Shown: piece after piece, positions 39,858-51,900 of the stretch
Numbering within the stretch: the first letter of the stretch is position 1
Layout: each line of letters begins with the position of its first letter
From: Anisakis pegreffii
Taxonomy: Eukaryota > Nematoda > Chromadorea > Rhabditida > Anisakidae
Length of the DNA: 64,000 bases
Reading direction: 5' to 3'
Assembly (NCBI GenBank): GCA_035041965.1
Contig: JAPYMA010000669.1
Coordinates: forward strand, 62,001-126,000
Notes under the pieces: model-generated
The model's database searches: none
What the model saw: the letters and a program-made list of their open reading frames with translations, nothing else
Told to the model about the DNA's origin: nothing
Position numbers and translations under genes: made by a program

Positions 39858-39959
39858 CTATTCTCGTTCTAATTCAATTTTCAAGACGGTATCTGTTTCC
39901 ATCGAGCGCAAACGAATGTCCACTTCAATCTCATCGTCGCCTTCATCATATTTAAGTGT
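39858..39959 (-). CDS. Candidate terminal exon, acidic
   Basis: The acceptor ACTTTCACAG leads into 33 minus-strand codons and TAG: TLKYDEGDDEIEVDIRLRSM, then ETDTVLKIELERE. About three quarters of codons begin with a purine, a stronger signal than the antisense plus-strand frame. Upstream, QEVTIQTRKE ends at a possible donor GTGATA near 40.03 kb in the matching phase, with a short intron of about 75 bases. No family is recognised. Confidence 0.35.
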   Translation of the reverse strand, partial: TLKYDEGDDEIEVDIRLRSMETDTVLKIELERE

Positions 39960-40143
39960 CTGTGAAAGTTATGCACACAGAATTGTTGGACGTTTTATCT
40001 GATAACTGAATGTCTATTTCTGGCCCATTATCACTTCTTTCCTAGTCTGTATGGTCACTTCCTGATGAGATATTGGAGCGCTTTTTCAAATCACGTCACG
40101 GTATTGGTTATCAACCTTTTTTTCTCACAAATGACTCATTTAG

Positions 40144-40323
40144 ATCAAAATCCTCGTCGGTTTATCTCCTCTCCGTCACCTTTCAAAAGCTGAAGTTCTT
40201 AACGATAACTTTCAAAACATGGAAACAGTAGAAGAATTTCAAGATGTTTATGATAGAACTGCATCACCTTGTTCACCTTTTGGTCCGTTGAGAAGTGATA
40301 TTACTCACGTTGAGGAACGTTGA
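40144..40323 (+). CDS. Candidate terminal exon of an unrecognised gene
   Basis: The acceptor GACTCATTTAG is followed by 59 plus-strand codons and TGA. It reads IKILVGLSPLRHLSKAEVLN, later METVEEFQDVYDRTASPCSP. The text is well mixed and protein-like. No upstream exon was connected with confidence. It lies downstream of the EGF-like gene and beyond the 3' end of ric-3. Confidence 0.25.
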   Translation: MKILVGLSPLRHLSKAEVLNDNFQNMETVEEFQDVYDRTASPCSPFGPLRSDITHVEER

Positions 40324-40627
40324 TTTATGCTGGTAACATACAAAAATTTACTCATTTTATTTACACCTTTATCTAGCGCCCAAACAATGGAAGTGTATCA
40401 TAGTACCGTAAATAAAAGATTTAGTAATGAAAATTATTCACATTGATTGTTGTATCGTAGGATATAATATTAGACGCAATAAACTGCGATTAGTTTCTCT
40501 ATGAACAATGTACTACTATTTCACATATCAATAAACAGAGACTGGCAAGCGGATGCACTCTAGCGAAATGGCTCGTAACAAATAAGTAACGATGGATGCC
40601 TCACAATGGCCATAAACATCAAGCCGG

Positions 40628-40642
40628 ACGGACGGACGGACA
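40628..40642. repeat. (GGAC)n short repeat
   Basis: Three to four GGAC units occur in a row (CCGGACGGACGGACGGACAC), in the spacer beyond the ric-3 3' end. Confidence 0.7.
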
Positions 40643-40903
40643 CATTAAATCATATCTTCAAATGGATTTCCATCGACGCGTGTTAAGTTAGTTGGAAAAA
40701 AAATTGAGAAATTCAACGATTTTTGAAACTTTCCGAAACGAAACGTTAAATCCTATTTGAAAATAAAAAATGTTCCTTGAAATTTTGATGGCAGTAGCGG
40801 CAGGATTGAGTCTATAGGGTATTATTGAGGAGGGTTGACGGTTGGTTTCTTTTGCTGCGAACGATTCCACAACAACGAAGAAATATCATGAGAACATAAG
40901 AAA

Positions 40904-43900
40904 TTATGTTCGTTTTGATCGCTTATATGGTTTCGTTCTTTTGCCTTTGAATTCGGGCGTTGACGCATCGTTCTCATTGGTATTTTTGGTTTCATTTTTA
41001 TCACTGTACCTCTGGTTTTCATGTGCTTTTTTGCTGTCATCTAAATTCTCTTGAACATCATCCTTCGAGGCACTCACCGTACCAGAATCATTATCATCAG
41101 CTGCTCTCTCATCGATTCCTTCATCCTCCTCAATCTCCTCATCTACCTCATCCTCTTCCTCTTCGTCGTCGTCGTCGTCCTCCTCCTCGTCGTTCTCGTC
41201 GTTGCCTCGTCGTCTTCGTTCCTTCTTATTATATGCCTTCGATAAGTATCGAAATTCCCGAAGAGCCTGAATCATTAAAATAATTCATTCCAATGAAAAC
41301 TGAAATTAATTTTGTTCACACGAATCTTTTAGCCTTTCCGTATTTTGCTTTATATTCTTAAAAACAATCAGCTAATAGCGTCAACTAAAAATTCTCTGAT
41401 TCATCAGTAGTCCTTTAACGAGACGTAATTATATTAAGTGAATCAGTGAAACGATAAGAATCTGACTGAAGTGCACTCATAGGAATGGTGCTCTCAATGA
41501 TTGTAATCGATGTGACGTAATGTTAATGAGAACGACATTGTTGAGTGAGAAACCTTTTCAAGATCACGTAAATACTGTTCCTTATCATTAGATGAGGCAG
41601 TATCGTCATTGACATTCACTTTATCGTGTTTATTATCAGCAGCATCAGTAGTAGCGTTCGTATCGGTCGTCTGATCAGTTTGATTTTCTTTTGCACTGGT
41701 GTCGACTATTCCTTGAGCGGTTGCATCTGTTGATATGGAACCAAGTTGTTCGAGAATCCGACTCATCGCCAGCTCTGTTTGCTTCAAACGATCTTGAAGA
41801 CTTAGCAGTTTCTTACGACCTTAAATCAATTTCTTAAGATCTTATATTATCATCATTGATATTTTTGTAATCATCATTATGGTTATTTTTGTTGTTACTA
41901 GTATTATTAATTACTGTCATTGTTATCACCGATATCATTATTATTATTGTCTTTATTTGTCGCTTGACATTTTCAAAATCTCGCCTATGTATGGTGTCTT
42001 CCTGATAGTCATAGATGAGCATTATAATTATTACAGAAAGTAAATGCCCAAAATTGTATGTTTTTCAGCACCATCAATTCCTTTCAGCAGAGCACTGATC
42101 AAGTTGTAGCATAAATAGTAATTGAACCAGTGATGTTAATAGTAATAATAATAACAATAATAATAACATCAATATTAGTAATAACAGTAACATCATAATC
42201 GCTCACCAATATGATGAAAAGAACCAGCTGCAGCACGTCGTTCATCTTCATTGTCCTCTTCATATGAATCGCTTTCTTCAGATGAGTAGACGCGTCTGCG
42301 TCGTTGTTTCTTCTTTTTCGACTGAAATCACATTGTATTCTAGAAGGGTTCTTAGTTACATCAAATCAGAAAATTATTAGTATGATGCATGCAAGGTTTT
42401 CTTTATAAGTACATAATTATTCGATTGTTTTTCACTGTAAAATTCAGTTTCACTATTTTAGTGCTTGCGATTCATAAGTCGATAAACGAAGTTCGATTGA
42501 CTGTCATTGTTCTTCTCGAAAAGTTTGACAGTGGTAACAGTCTAGATTGATATCCTTTCGAAATGTCTCTGTTTCCGTTGAACAACGATCAGTTCATTGA
42601 CAATTTATTTACAGTTTATTTACACTCTCTTATCGTTCCACTTTATTTGCTCAAAGTATTCGTTGACTAAGTCGATAGTCAATGAAATCATTGTTAAATC
42701 TTGATTGAACAGTGAGGAAAGAAGTTATTTGCTGAATCGAAGGTGAATGGAATTGTTCTTAAAGATCTATCAAAGTTGCGTGTCATAAGCTTTTGCAAGA
42801 CTTACTTTTATAAGTGTATAAACGAGAAAAACAACCACTCCAACTGTATAGATGGGTAACATCCAAGCGAACATTCCTTTTGATGAGGACGCTTTGTGGC
42901 TATCTGCTTGTGCTGCTGTCATACGCATTCCTCAACATATCACTTTCATAAATGTTGGATTCTTTTTTTGTGGAGATTATTCACATGAATATTGATTGTT
43001 AGGTTGCTTGGATGTATTGAGGAAGATCACCAAATTTTCGGGACAATCTTCAGATAAATCATTGTTTCTTAGAGAGGGCAGTATCATTCACTAATGTGCC
43101 AGAACGACATGTAAAGAGGGCGACCTTCATGAGCCACAATAATCCTCGTAAGGTTATTGAAATGTTTTCTGTTCTTAACATTTAAGCGGTTCCTAAATTC
43201 TGCTTCAGTTCGGAGGAGAGAAGGATGATTCGGTCAGGATCATAGCTTATTGTTAGATGGGCGAGTGGACGAAAATTGTGGAGAACCACTGAATTGAAGG
43301 GTAGTTGTTGTACGGTTTGCCATCGATCGTTTCGAGAAATGATAACGGAGAAGTGAGAATGCAAAGAGTTCAGTGAAACGAACCAGGATGTAAATCAGGT
43401 CTGGTTCGTGGCGAATTCATTGATGGATGTATTGGGGGTCGATTCGGTAGAGTTTGTTGTTGTTGTTGTTGTGGAGAGACGGATTTCGAGAAGAGCGACG
43501 ACATTAGCGGATGGAATATACTTGGGAATAACATTGCAAAACAGAGCACCACAACACCGATCACCAGTCCAATTTTCCAGCCCGATAGCGGTCCTTCTTC
43601 ATCGTCATTATCGTGACTTCGATGCCGTCGTCTAGAACATTTTATTGCTTGAATCATTATTCAGTTACGGGCAATCACTTTTTTTTTTGATTTGGACGAG
43701 CCCGTGACTTAGCAGTTATTACGAGTAAGTGGTACGTGTTAAATGCATAGTTACTTAAAAGTGTAAGTTTAGGGATTCGATTTGCTTTTGCAGAGAAACT
43801 ATTATTCGGAGCTGATTGTGTGCACAGCGTATCAGTCAACGACAAATATCACTTCACTTACGGTCCAAATAGCCAACTGGTGAATACAGAATAGAGTTGA

Positions 43901-44246
43901 AGGAAGTATATTGGTACGGGACAATAATTTTCAAAATTTTCGCTACATTAATTTCATTCTTATCCTTTATTCAGTATTCAAAATGCCCAGAATCAGCAAA
44001 CCATTCATACCGATTCCTATGAATACGATTAATATGGCTTCTGAATGGAAATAATTCGCTGGCATTGTAAACTTTATGTTCTGGCGAAAAAAAGAAAAAT
44101 CACTGTTGTAAATAGTAATATAGTTGATTGTATAAATAAATCAAGGTGAGTGAAACGAAAATAATCAACAACCAAAAAAAATACCTTCTAGATCTGAAAG
44201 CTGTATCCGACATAGTTGATGTTGTTGTTGTTGCTGCTGCTGGCAT
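40904..44246 (-). CDS. ric-3: RIC-3, nicotinic acetylcholine receptor chaperone
   Basis: RIC-3 is an ER membrane protein needed for folding and assembly of nicotinic acetylcholine receptors. There are six exons: 44246-44185, 43631-43384, 42930-42806, 42321-42207, 41819-41554, 41266-40904, giving 392 residues; as I recall the C. elegans protein is 378. All phases match. Diagnostic text: DDEEGPLSGWKIGLVIGVVV (membrane span 1, about 41-60), RPPIHPSMNSP and RPDLHPGMRM in the proline-rich loop, KGMFAWMLPIYTVGVVVFLV (span 2, about 125-144), then a lysine-rich stretch and a coiled coil (RLKQTELAMSRILEQLGSI, about 194-212). The C-terminus is disordered with a long Asp/Glu run, then basic KGKRTKPYKRSKRT. 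Exon 1 is Ala/Thr-rich from triplet repeats, and exon 2 has a run of six Gln (GTT repeat on the plus strand). Intron 2 has a GTTCGT donor and GAG acceptor. Confidence 0.95.
43458..43473. repeat. (GTT)n triplet run coding polyglutamine in ric-3
   Basis: Plus-strand GTTGTTGTTGTTGTT lies in ric-3 exon 2 and is read on the minus strand as six glutamines (Q-run after SVSP). Length variation would change the loop between the membrane spans without shifting frame. Confidence 0.8.
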
Positions 44247-44317
44247 AAGACTGGATGCATAAGATCAGGAGGAAGCTTTTACATGTACGTATGCCTGACT
44301 AGGATATAGGCGGCTTT

Positions 44318-44704
44318 ATGTATTCTGAATCTGGCCTCTTTTATTCAATATCCAGCAGTGCGAGAACGAGAATAGTTGTAAGCTTGCGCGATTCGCAATG
44401 TCTACGGACTAATCCAAGCCACAATATTCTTCCACAGAGAAATGTGCATACACACAGACATAATGCTCACGGGCATGCTGGTGCTCCTCACAAATCCATA
44501 TCTAAATCGAAGCATTCTCAAATGCGTTTATTTCTCTATTGCACAACACCGTGCTCTTTCTTATCCGCTTATATCATCTTGACAACGACGTCTTTCTTAT
44601 TTTATACACTATTGATCCTACCTACACTTTGTTTGTATCTTTGTATTTTGCCTCTCTCCTTCCAACCAGCCACAGCACAGGCGTTAAATGCTTATTTGAT
44701 GTAA
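44318..44704 (+). CDS. Unrecognised 128-codon ORF, divergent from ric-3
   Basis: This is one of the longest open frames not overlapped by a recognised gene. It starts 72 bases from the ric-3 start codon on the other strand. The middle is His-rich (HTHRHNAHGHAGAPHKS) and the C-terminal third has a long hydrophobic stretch (SAYIILTTTSFLFYTLLILP). No splice sites or family are recognised. It could be a small membrane protein sharing the ric-3 promoter region, or a chance frame in pyrimidine-rich DNA. Confidence 0.25.
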   Translation: MYSESGLFYSISSSARTRIVVSLRDSQCLRTNPSHNILPQRNVHTHRHNAHGHAGAPHKSISKSKHSQMRLFLYCTTPCSFLSAYIILTTTSFLFYTLLILPTLCLYLCILPLSFQPATAQALNAYLM

Positions 44705-47700
44705 AGCTGAGAGAAATGAATTTTATGAAGAACTAAACGCTTCTTCACACGGCTGTCTGCTGCTGCTACTGCTGCTGTTAATGCTGCTTACTCGTCGTAT
44801 CGTGTCGTGTGCATATTATTATCTCTTTGCCTTCTTCCTATGACTTCATCTTATTCATCTTATGACTTCATCGTATCCATCTTAAAAGTTAGCTAACGTT
44901 CGCGTACTATGCAGATAGAGTTCATTCGTATTGCCCAACAATGAAACAATCCACACACAAACGCACACCGATTTTTTTCATTTCAATTCAATATAAGCAT
45001 TTAATATTGAAATTGTTTGCTTTTTTCTTTGGAAAGATGGACTCAACGATTTTATAATAGAATATCTTATCTGGCTCTATACATGCACTAGTTGGATATT
45101 CATTCACTTCATTGCTGTGTGCTTAATCGTTTAATAATTTTTCTAGCGTGTCACATATGTATGTGTCCATGCAATGCTCTGCATACATGTGCAACGTTCA
45201 CAGTTGGGTGACGATGATTTATAAAGATTTGTAATCAATAGTATATTTCAGTAGTCCGTATATTCGCGATTGAATAATTTGTTTATGTGGTATTCAAACA
45301 ATCCAGAGTTGTTCGCATCAGATGTTACATGCTCATTATTCATGAACGTGTTCGTTCTATTCGTTTTCACAAGAAACTTTTCGTGATGACTGCATGTTAT
45401 TGACTACTACTATCCATTGCTGCGCTCAATAAGTCGACATTGTTAATCGCAACGAAATCGAGAATGCGAATACCATGTTTTGTGGCTGAAGAGACGAATT
45501 GGTTGTTGTAAATCTAAGAATTAACATTCTGAGTTGGAGTGACTTCGTAGGCATATTAATCGGCGAAAGAACAGTAGTTTGGTGGTATATGTTCAGAAGG
45601 ATGCTAATAAGCTGAACTCTATGTTGACGAATGGAGAATTTGATTGACTGCAGTGGGAAATCAGAGTGACTCGTCGAAAATACATTAGGAACACTCAACG
45701 CTCGTTAATTAGTTTTGATTAACGGCATTACTAGGCTGGCTGTCGTCTGTTTGATGTCGTTGTCTCGTTTTCTACTTGACGCATTATCAATCCAAATTTT
45801 CCATCCACATTAACTCATATGCTCTTTTCGACCACAATCATCGTGATTGCGTTCTGAAGTTGAAATTTTCAATTTTCATAGCTTTTTACCGCAACAGTAG
45901 CTGTTTAGGGAATATACATTAGGATTTTGTAGTGGTACGAATAAAACATTCAGAAATCAGATTCATTACTTCATTCGAAGAAATGATCTTCAGCGGTAAT
46001 TTTCTTTCATTCGCCGGAATTTTAACGTTCGATTGATTGCAGAAACCAAGCGATGGGCAGTTTTGACATTAGACATTATTAGACATGATGCCGTAAGCGA
46101 ACTCAAAAAGGTGATGAGTAAGCTCACATGAATTTCAGCGCAACGTCAGCTGTGTGCATTTGTTCATTTAGCGGCGAGTGACTGTCGATTGATTAACGAA
46201 CTGGTTTTCAGTTCATACGTACAAAGCGATATCACATGTCAATCTAATCGTTTCATAACTTCATTGTTTTTCTACTTCTCCGAATTCGCTATTTTCATTG
46301 CTAAAGAATTCGTTATTTTCACTGGCTGTTTTCCATTTCCACTGTTTTCCACTGAAACATCAAATCAGCGCATCTCACCGGACGTGAATCACAAATCAAC
46401 AAATTTTGTTTCATTCATGAAATCAACATTTTTGTTGAAGTCGATTTTGCAACGATTTCATGTTAATAGACATTCACTGTTTCATTTGTTATCTTTGTTG
46501 TGTGTGAAGTGTATTGAATGCTTGACACCTCCTTTTTTAAGCGAAAATTAGTCCAGATCCTTCAGATTTGCCTATGTGTAGAAGTGATAAGGACGAAGAA
46601 AGTAGCACGAACTTTCAACTTTAATATCGAGTTTTTCAACTTGTCCTCACGTTCCTCATCCCGTGTAGATAGATGACTTTCACTTCACTTAATGCAAATT
46701 TTATTCATTCATTTATGCATTGCATTTATGGAGGATGTCTGCTTTTCGTGCTGCATAATGTGAGCGTGTCTGTTTGTGCTCGCTCACTCATATTCTCGTG
46801 CTGCATTCAAAGAAGCATCATTAAAAACTGAGACTTTCTCGGACTCATTTTATTCATTGCGTGAGTGTCACTTGTATAGGTTTGAGTTCAAGCTACATGT
46901 CCACCATATACCAAAAATTGCGTAGGTTTAGCGCATAGCGACATCGGGAACTGGTACTTTGAAAAGTAGCTGGCTCTTTCATATGTGCTTTCATATGTCA
47001 TGCACGCATGTATGCCTAAATGATGGCATGCATGCGACGAGTATGTTTGTGACGATTGCATGATTGAGCGAGCATAAAATGGAAATTATTTGACTTTGTT
47101 TGTGCTTTTATGTTCTGAATGAACGATGGATGATGCGTCACCGATAACGTCGTCGTCGTCGTGAATGCGATTGGCTGATGCTTTCGGAATGTGGATGTGG
47201 AAAACAGAATTGTTTTCGTATGTTCAGTAGTCACTTTCGCTCATTTGAAGATGACAAAGCATCATCATTAATTGGTGTACTTTAACCTCGATCTGTACTT
47301 TTCTGTGTTGTTTTTCAGTTCAATCGCTACTATCAGTTCAATTGCCACTATCTTAATTTTTGCACTTGTGTTTGTTTGTCCATTTCTTACATCTTTCGGT
47401 CTCAAATTTTCCATCTCGACTTCGGTTTCAAAACAATTTTTTTTGCTGAATACCTCTTTTATTGCGCTGATGTTTCTGATTAGAGCCAAAACAAAGTCAG
47501 ATGATGTGTGTTGTTTGATCGTTATCAACTGGGAACTAATTTTTTATTCAAGGAAATGTTACTGATTTACAGTTATGCCTTGAAAAGGAACAAATTTTTT
47601 GCGGTTCTTGGTGTGCCCTTCTGTTAGGTTGTGTCCTCCTTTGCTATTATCGCTATTGTTGAATTTAGCTGATTATTATTTTTCCTATGAATATCCATGC

Positions 47701-47940
47701 ACCCCTGTTGTATTATGCGTATGGTGGCGATTTGAATTGGACTATTGGTGACGATAACCAACAGACACGCGATATTTTATTTTTGTTCCGGTTTAGGTAA
47801 CTTATTTAGGTAAGGCGATATTTTTGTAGGTAAAGGCAACTTATTCTACAACTTTTCAAGCAGTAATGAACTCAGTGCGTTAGAACAATTGATCGTTGTG
47901 ATAATTCACATTCCCCGTGTATCTTTGTTTCTCTGAAATA
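44705..47940. other. Intergenic stretch, no supported gene
   Basis: It holds CTG triplet runs near 44.76 kb, a CGT run near 47.15 kb and several hydrophobic ORFs. The longest (46189-46551, 120 codons, +) is rich in Phe and Ser and has no acceptor, donor or domain I can defend. A 55-base exon-like piece near 47.4 kb (-) ends at GATGTAAGAA. I call no gene here. Confidence 0.4.
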
Positions 47941-48125
47941 TCAAAAGTATTCGGCAAAGAAGTTGATTTCTTGATCAGAGTCTGACTGCAGAGTTTGCTC
48001 AGAAATAATTGGTTTGATTGATGGTTGATTGATTTTAAAGAGGAAATCAGTCGTTTCTATGATTCTGTTGGATGATTTATCTTCAAAAGAATCGCTGGAA
48101 TCGAGCGAACTCCGACTTTGTGCTG
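47941..48125 (-). CDS. Candidate terminal exon, Ser/Asp-rich
   Basis: The acceptor CTATTCATATCAG precedes 61 minus-strand codons and TGA. It reads SKSAQSRSSLDSSDSFEDKS near its start and ends SDSDQEINFFAEYF. The acidic serine clusters resemble casein-kinase-2-type sites. No family is recognised and no upstream exon was placed between here and the cdgs-1 start, so the gene is unconnected. Confidence 0.35.
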
Positions 48126-48837
48126 ATTTGGAAACTGATATGAATAGAATCAATTGGTTCATGTATTAAATGTCATTTTCATTATCACTCGTCCTCATCT
48201 TTTCTTCGTTATCAATGACTCTGCGAGTGTTCTGTTGAAGTTAGCTGTTTGATTAGAGGACAATAATTAACTCATATGTTTCATCGTTTCGAATCAATTC
48301 GTGTACAATTTTATTCGTTAATCAATTGCAAAATTGTTCGCTGTTCATTTTTATGCGTTAGATTTAGGTTGCCTATTGAGAGATCTAGTTTTTGTCATTT
48401 TGCAGTCATGCTTATCTATCGCCAGTATTCAAGTTTATGTTTGTGATAGTAAATTTTTATTCATCTATTCATATCAGCAATTACAACCCATACGTATGCG
48501 TGTTGTGTTTTGTCATTACCAACTTTTTTGTTACCGTTTATGCAGTCTATCTGCTGTCCTCCAAATCAGAGTGTTCGAATATGATAGTAACTTTCATCAG
48601 TCAGTCATTTCCGTTCAGATAAAAGAAACGATTTGTTAAGTTCAGTTTTGTGGATGTTATTTATACGATTGTTGGTTGACAGGCTTTCTGTCATTTGCGA
48701 AACTTCTTTTACTAGACCGAACGGGTCGAAAGATTAGTATTATATGTTCAGTGGAATACGAGTGAAGCAACTAGCTTTTCTTTCCCTCACGTGATAAAAG
48801 CAGTCACCGTTGAGGTTTTGTCGCTTGTTTGCCTGAT

Positions 48838-48978
48838 ATGAGTTACTTCACCGTTTGTGTGTTGCGGAGGGACTGTATGTGTTCGTGCGAAGAGCTTGCG
48901 CAATCTGGATCAGATCTTGATTATGAGGCAATTGAGCTGAAATTGAAATTTGAAGAATGGATGAGTCGGATGGTGTAA
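48838..48978 (+). other. Upstream ORF overlapping the cdgs-1 start codon
   Basis: ATG 48838 opens 46 codons (MSYFTVCVLRRDCMCSCEEL, later [18 protein letters not shown]) that end at TAA 48976-48978. It overlaps the cdgs-1 ATG (48957) out of frame by 22 bases. A strong donor-like GTAAGT sits at 48975-48980. Two readings are possible: an inhibitory upstream ORF in the cdgs-1 leader, or an alternative first exon spliced at that donor. Confidence 0.3.
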
Positions 48979-51900
48979 GTGCGGTACGACAGCGGAGAGG
49001 CGTTGCCGATGAGAAGCATAAGGATGCTGATCGTTCACGATCTAGAAGCCGTCAGCGAGTGCCCGAACCACGAGCTACATCCGAGGAAAGTGATGCAGAT
49101 GCGATGGTTGAAGGAGAAAGGTACGTGTTTCTGTTAAATAATTCACTTAAAGCATTTCATACCGTATATCCCATATTCAGGTGTATTTCACTTTCGGATT
49201 CTATTGACTCACTTCCACTGGTTCTGTGCTCACAGTCAGTGAGAATAGATGAAAATTTTGACGGTCGCTTCAGAGAATTTGATTGTTTCATTCATAAATT
49301 TATGAATTTATCATTGAATTCTTATGCACAATATAATTGAAATATATGAATTTTCTAGTACAACAGCTGATGCAAAGTAAGTGTTTTCCGTAAATTATTT
49401 TTTCTGGGTGGTGCAGATTGTGTTGTTATTGTTAGCTATGGGATGTTTTTTCGTCGTTTTTGTTTGTTCGTGCTTGTAAATGTGTTCATGATTGATGCTA
49501 TGTGCTTGTATGTTCTCACCGTATTCACTTCAAAGTGTTCCTCTTTAATATGTTCCAGTTCCGTTACTAAATCTAACACATTTGTTTCGATGGAAAGTCT
49601 TCACTAATAACTTTAAAGAGGAGATTAGTGGGATGCCGGCGTTTCGAAACGAAAATCGCATGTTTTACGCAAATAAATATTGAATTTACCGTTCATTAAC
49701 CGTGATGCTGATGTGATCATATGCCCAGTGAAATCGCTTAGAATGAGAACAGACTGAAACGGGCAAAACTATTTCAATTTCTTAGTAGTGAAACGGTGCG
49801 CGGTTCTAGGTGGAGGTTAGATGACAAATTGTTGATTGCCAAGAAAGGTAGACGACTGAGGTTGGGTCGGATTTGGTACGAGGTTTATAACTGCTTGCTT
49901 TCGGAGCATCGTATGGCCAGGATTAAGTGCATTCGCAAGGCTTTTAGGATTTTGAAGATTTATGAAGGCATTGTTCCTGTAGCGTTGGATTTGCTCTGAT
50001 GCGGGTTTCGTCTTGGTGTTTGTGATTTTCCTGCATTCACTTAGAGAAGTTTGTTGACAGTTTGCTCACATTTGGTTTAGTTGCTGTAGGTTTGATGGGT
50101 TGTAGTGTTGGTGTTTGCCACTGAAACGAGACACATCCGAAGGATGGTTGGTCTCTTTTTGAGACAACGATTCAACCGAGAATTTTCAGAATTTCAACTC
50201 TGACCAAGGATCTCCCTCAAGGTTCAGATGCACTCGGCGGATATATTGATTCAGTATTATGTCATCTCCCTCCACGGTTTGTTCCAGTACTGTGTGAATG
50301 TGTGAATTTTTATATTCTAGTGAGCACATTTAGAAAACTGATGAAGTGATAACTTATGTTGTATTGTACCGAATGAATTTGGTTACAATTCGCAAACTTT
50401 TTGTTCAATCGTCGATTGTGAGATTCAATCTTTTGATTGTGGAACGACAGATATCTGCGGTGCTATTGAAATGTATTGTTGCAGATGGCGTAACTGGGTG
50501 GTAAGAGGTATTTTCACATTCATAATGATCTCGTTGTTCAGTTTCATCATAAAACTTGGCCCAACATGGTTGATGGCATTGGTATGTTCCGTTGTTTGCT
50601 AGTGATGACAGTAATGATTCTGGCTAAGTTCATTCGTTTAAAGATATGGATTGTTTGGTTGAACTTAGTGTAAACGAATGATTTCCTAGTTATTCAAGTT
50701 TTATTTCTTTAAAAGTTTTCCAACTCGTTTCTGTTTTTCATCTCGCTTAATGCTTGAAATATTCGCACTGTTTTCGCAGGTATTTGTGATCCAGTTTTGG
50801 TGTTTTTACGAGATCATATCAATTGGATTGGCAGTCTATCGTCTCTATGACTTGCCATGGTTCAGAGCACTGTCATGGTATTTCCTGATCACGTCCAATT
50901 ATTTCCTATTTGGCGAGAACCTTATCGACTATTGGAGTATTCTTCTGCGAAAAGATGTTCGCTTATCCTATGTCTCTTTTGAAGTTAATTCCATCATTCT
51001 TTTTGTTTGATCATCTTTTGAGCTGTCAATACTCACTGGGATTTGCCCTGGTAAACTTTAACTAAATCCAATCAAGAAATTTGCCAGCACAAAACACTGA
51101 CGATAGAAATAGAACGTTGACAAGGAATGAGGTTTATTTCAGCAATTTCTACACTTTTTGATTGTTCACCACCGTTTGATCAGCTTCACACTCTATCTTA
51201 TTGGTTTCGTTTGGTTTGTGTTATCGTTAAGAAAAGGATACTATATGCGACAGTTCTCATTGGTTAGAATTCTTTTGTTTGGGCTAATTAAATGTTTTCA
51301 TTCCATTCCTTTATGGTTTGGAGCCGAAATTGATTCGAGCCAAGAGTTTGTATGGCCAATTAATGATTTCAGTTTGCATGGTCACATGTCACCTTACTTC
51401 TGATCGTTTCACAATCGTTCTTCATCATTCAAAACATATTCCAAGGAATGATTTGGTGAGTTAATCGACTGCTTAACGCTAATGAATTCAATTCGGATAG
51501 TTTTTGTTTCGTTTTGTTTTGGGTGAGTGTTGAAATGGATGAGATTCGATGTGGTGCAAGCCAAACGCACATGATAGAGCATTGGAATCTGTATGAATAT
51601 GTGATCAAAAACGATTGATTGCTAAATCGGAAGTAAGATTCACTCAAATGAAAGTTAAATTGCACTTCAGGTTCTTGGTACCAGTAGGGATGATTATCTG
51701 TTGCGATGTGATGTCATATTTGTTCGGATTCTTTTTCGGCAAAACACCACTCATCAAATTATCGCCGAAGAAGACATGGGAAGGTTTCATTGGTGGAGCG
51801 ATAAGCACCGTTATTTTCGGTGTCAATGTGAGTGTGTGCTGATTATCGTTTCATTGCAGTGAATCTGTTGCAGTTCAACGTCGCAATCGAATCGTTTCAA

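Noticed and set aside
40261..40312. Collagen-like GPKGEQGDA reading on the minus strand
   Set aside because: It is a single short run with a stop soon after and no further Gly-X-Y repeats.
40960..41283. 107- and 64-codon plus-strand ORFs
   Set aside because: They are antisense reading of the Asp/Glu-rich last exon of ric-3.
46189..46551. 120-codon Phe/Ser-rich plus-strand ORF
   Set aside because: It has no domain, no splice signals and T-rich composition that favours chance hydrophobic ORFs; mentioned only in the spacer entry.
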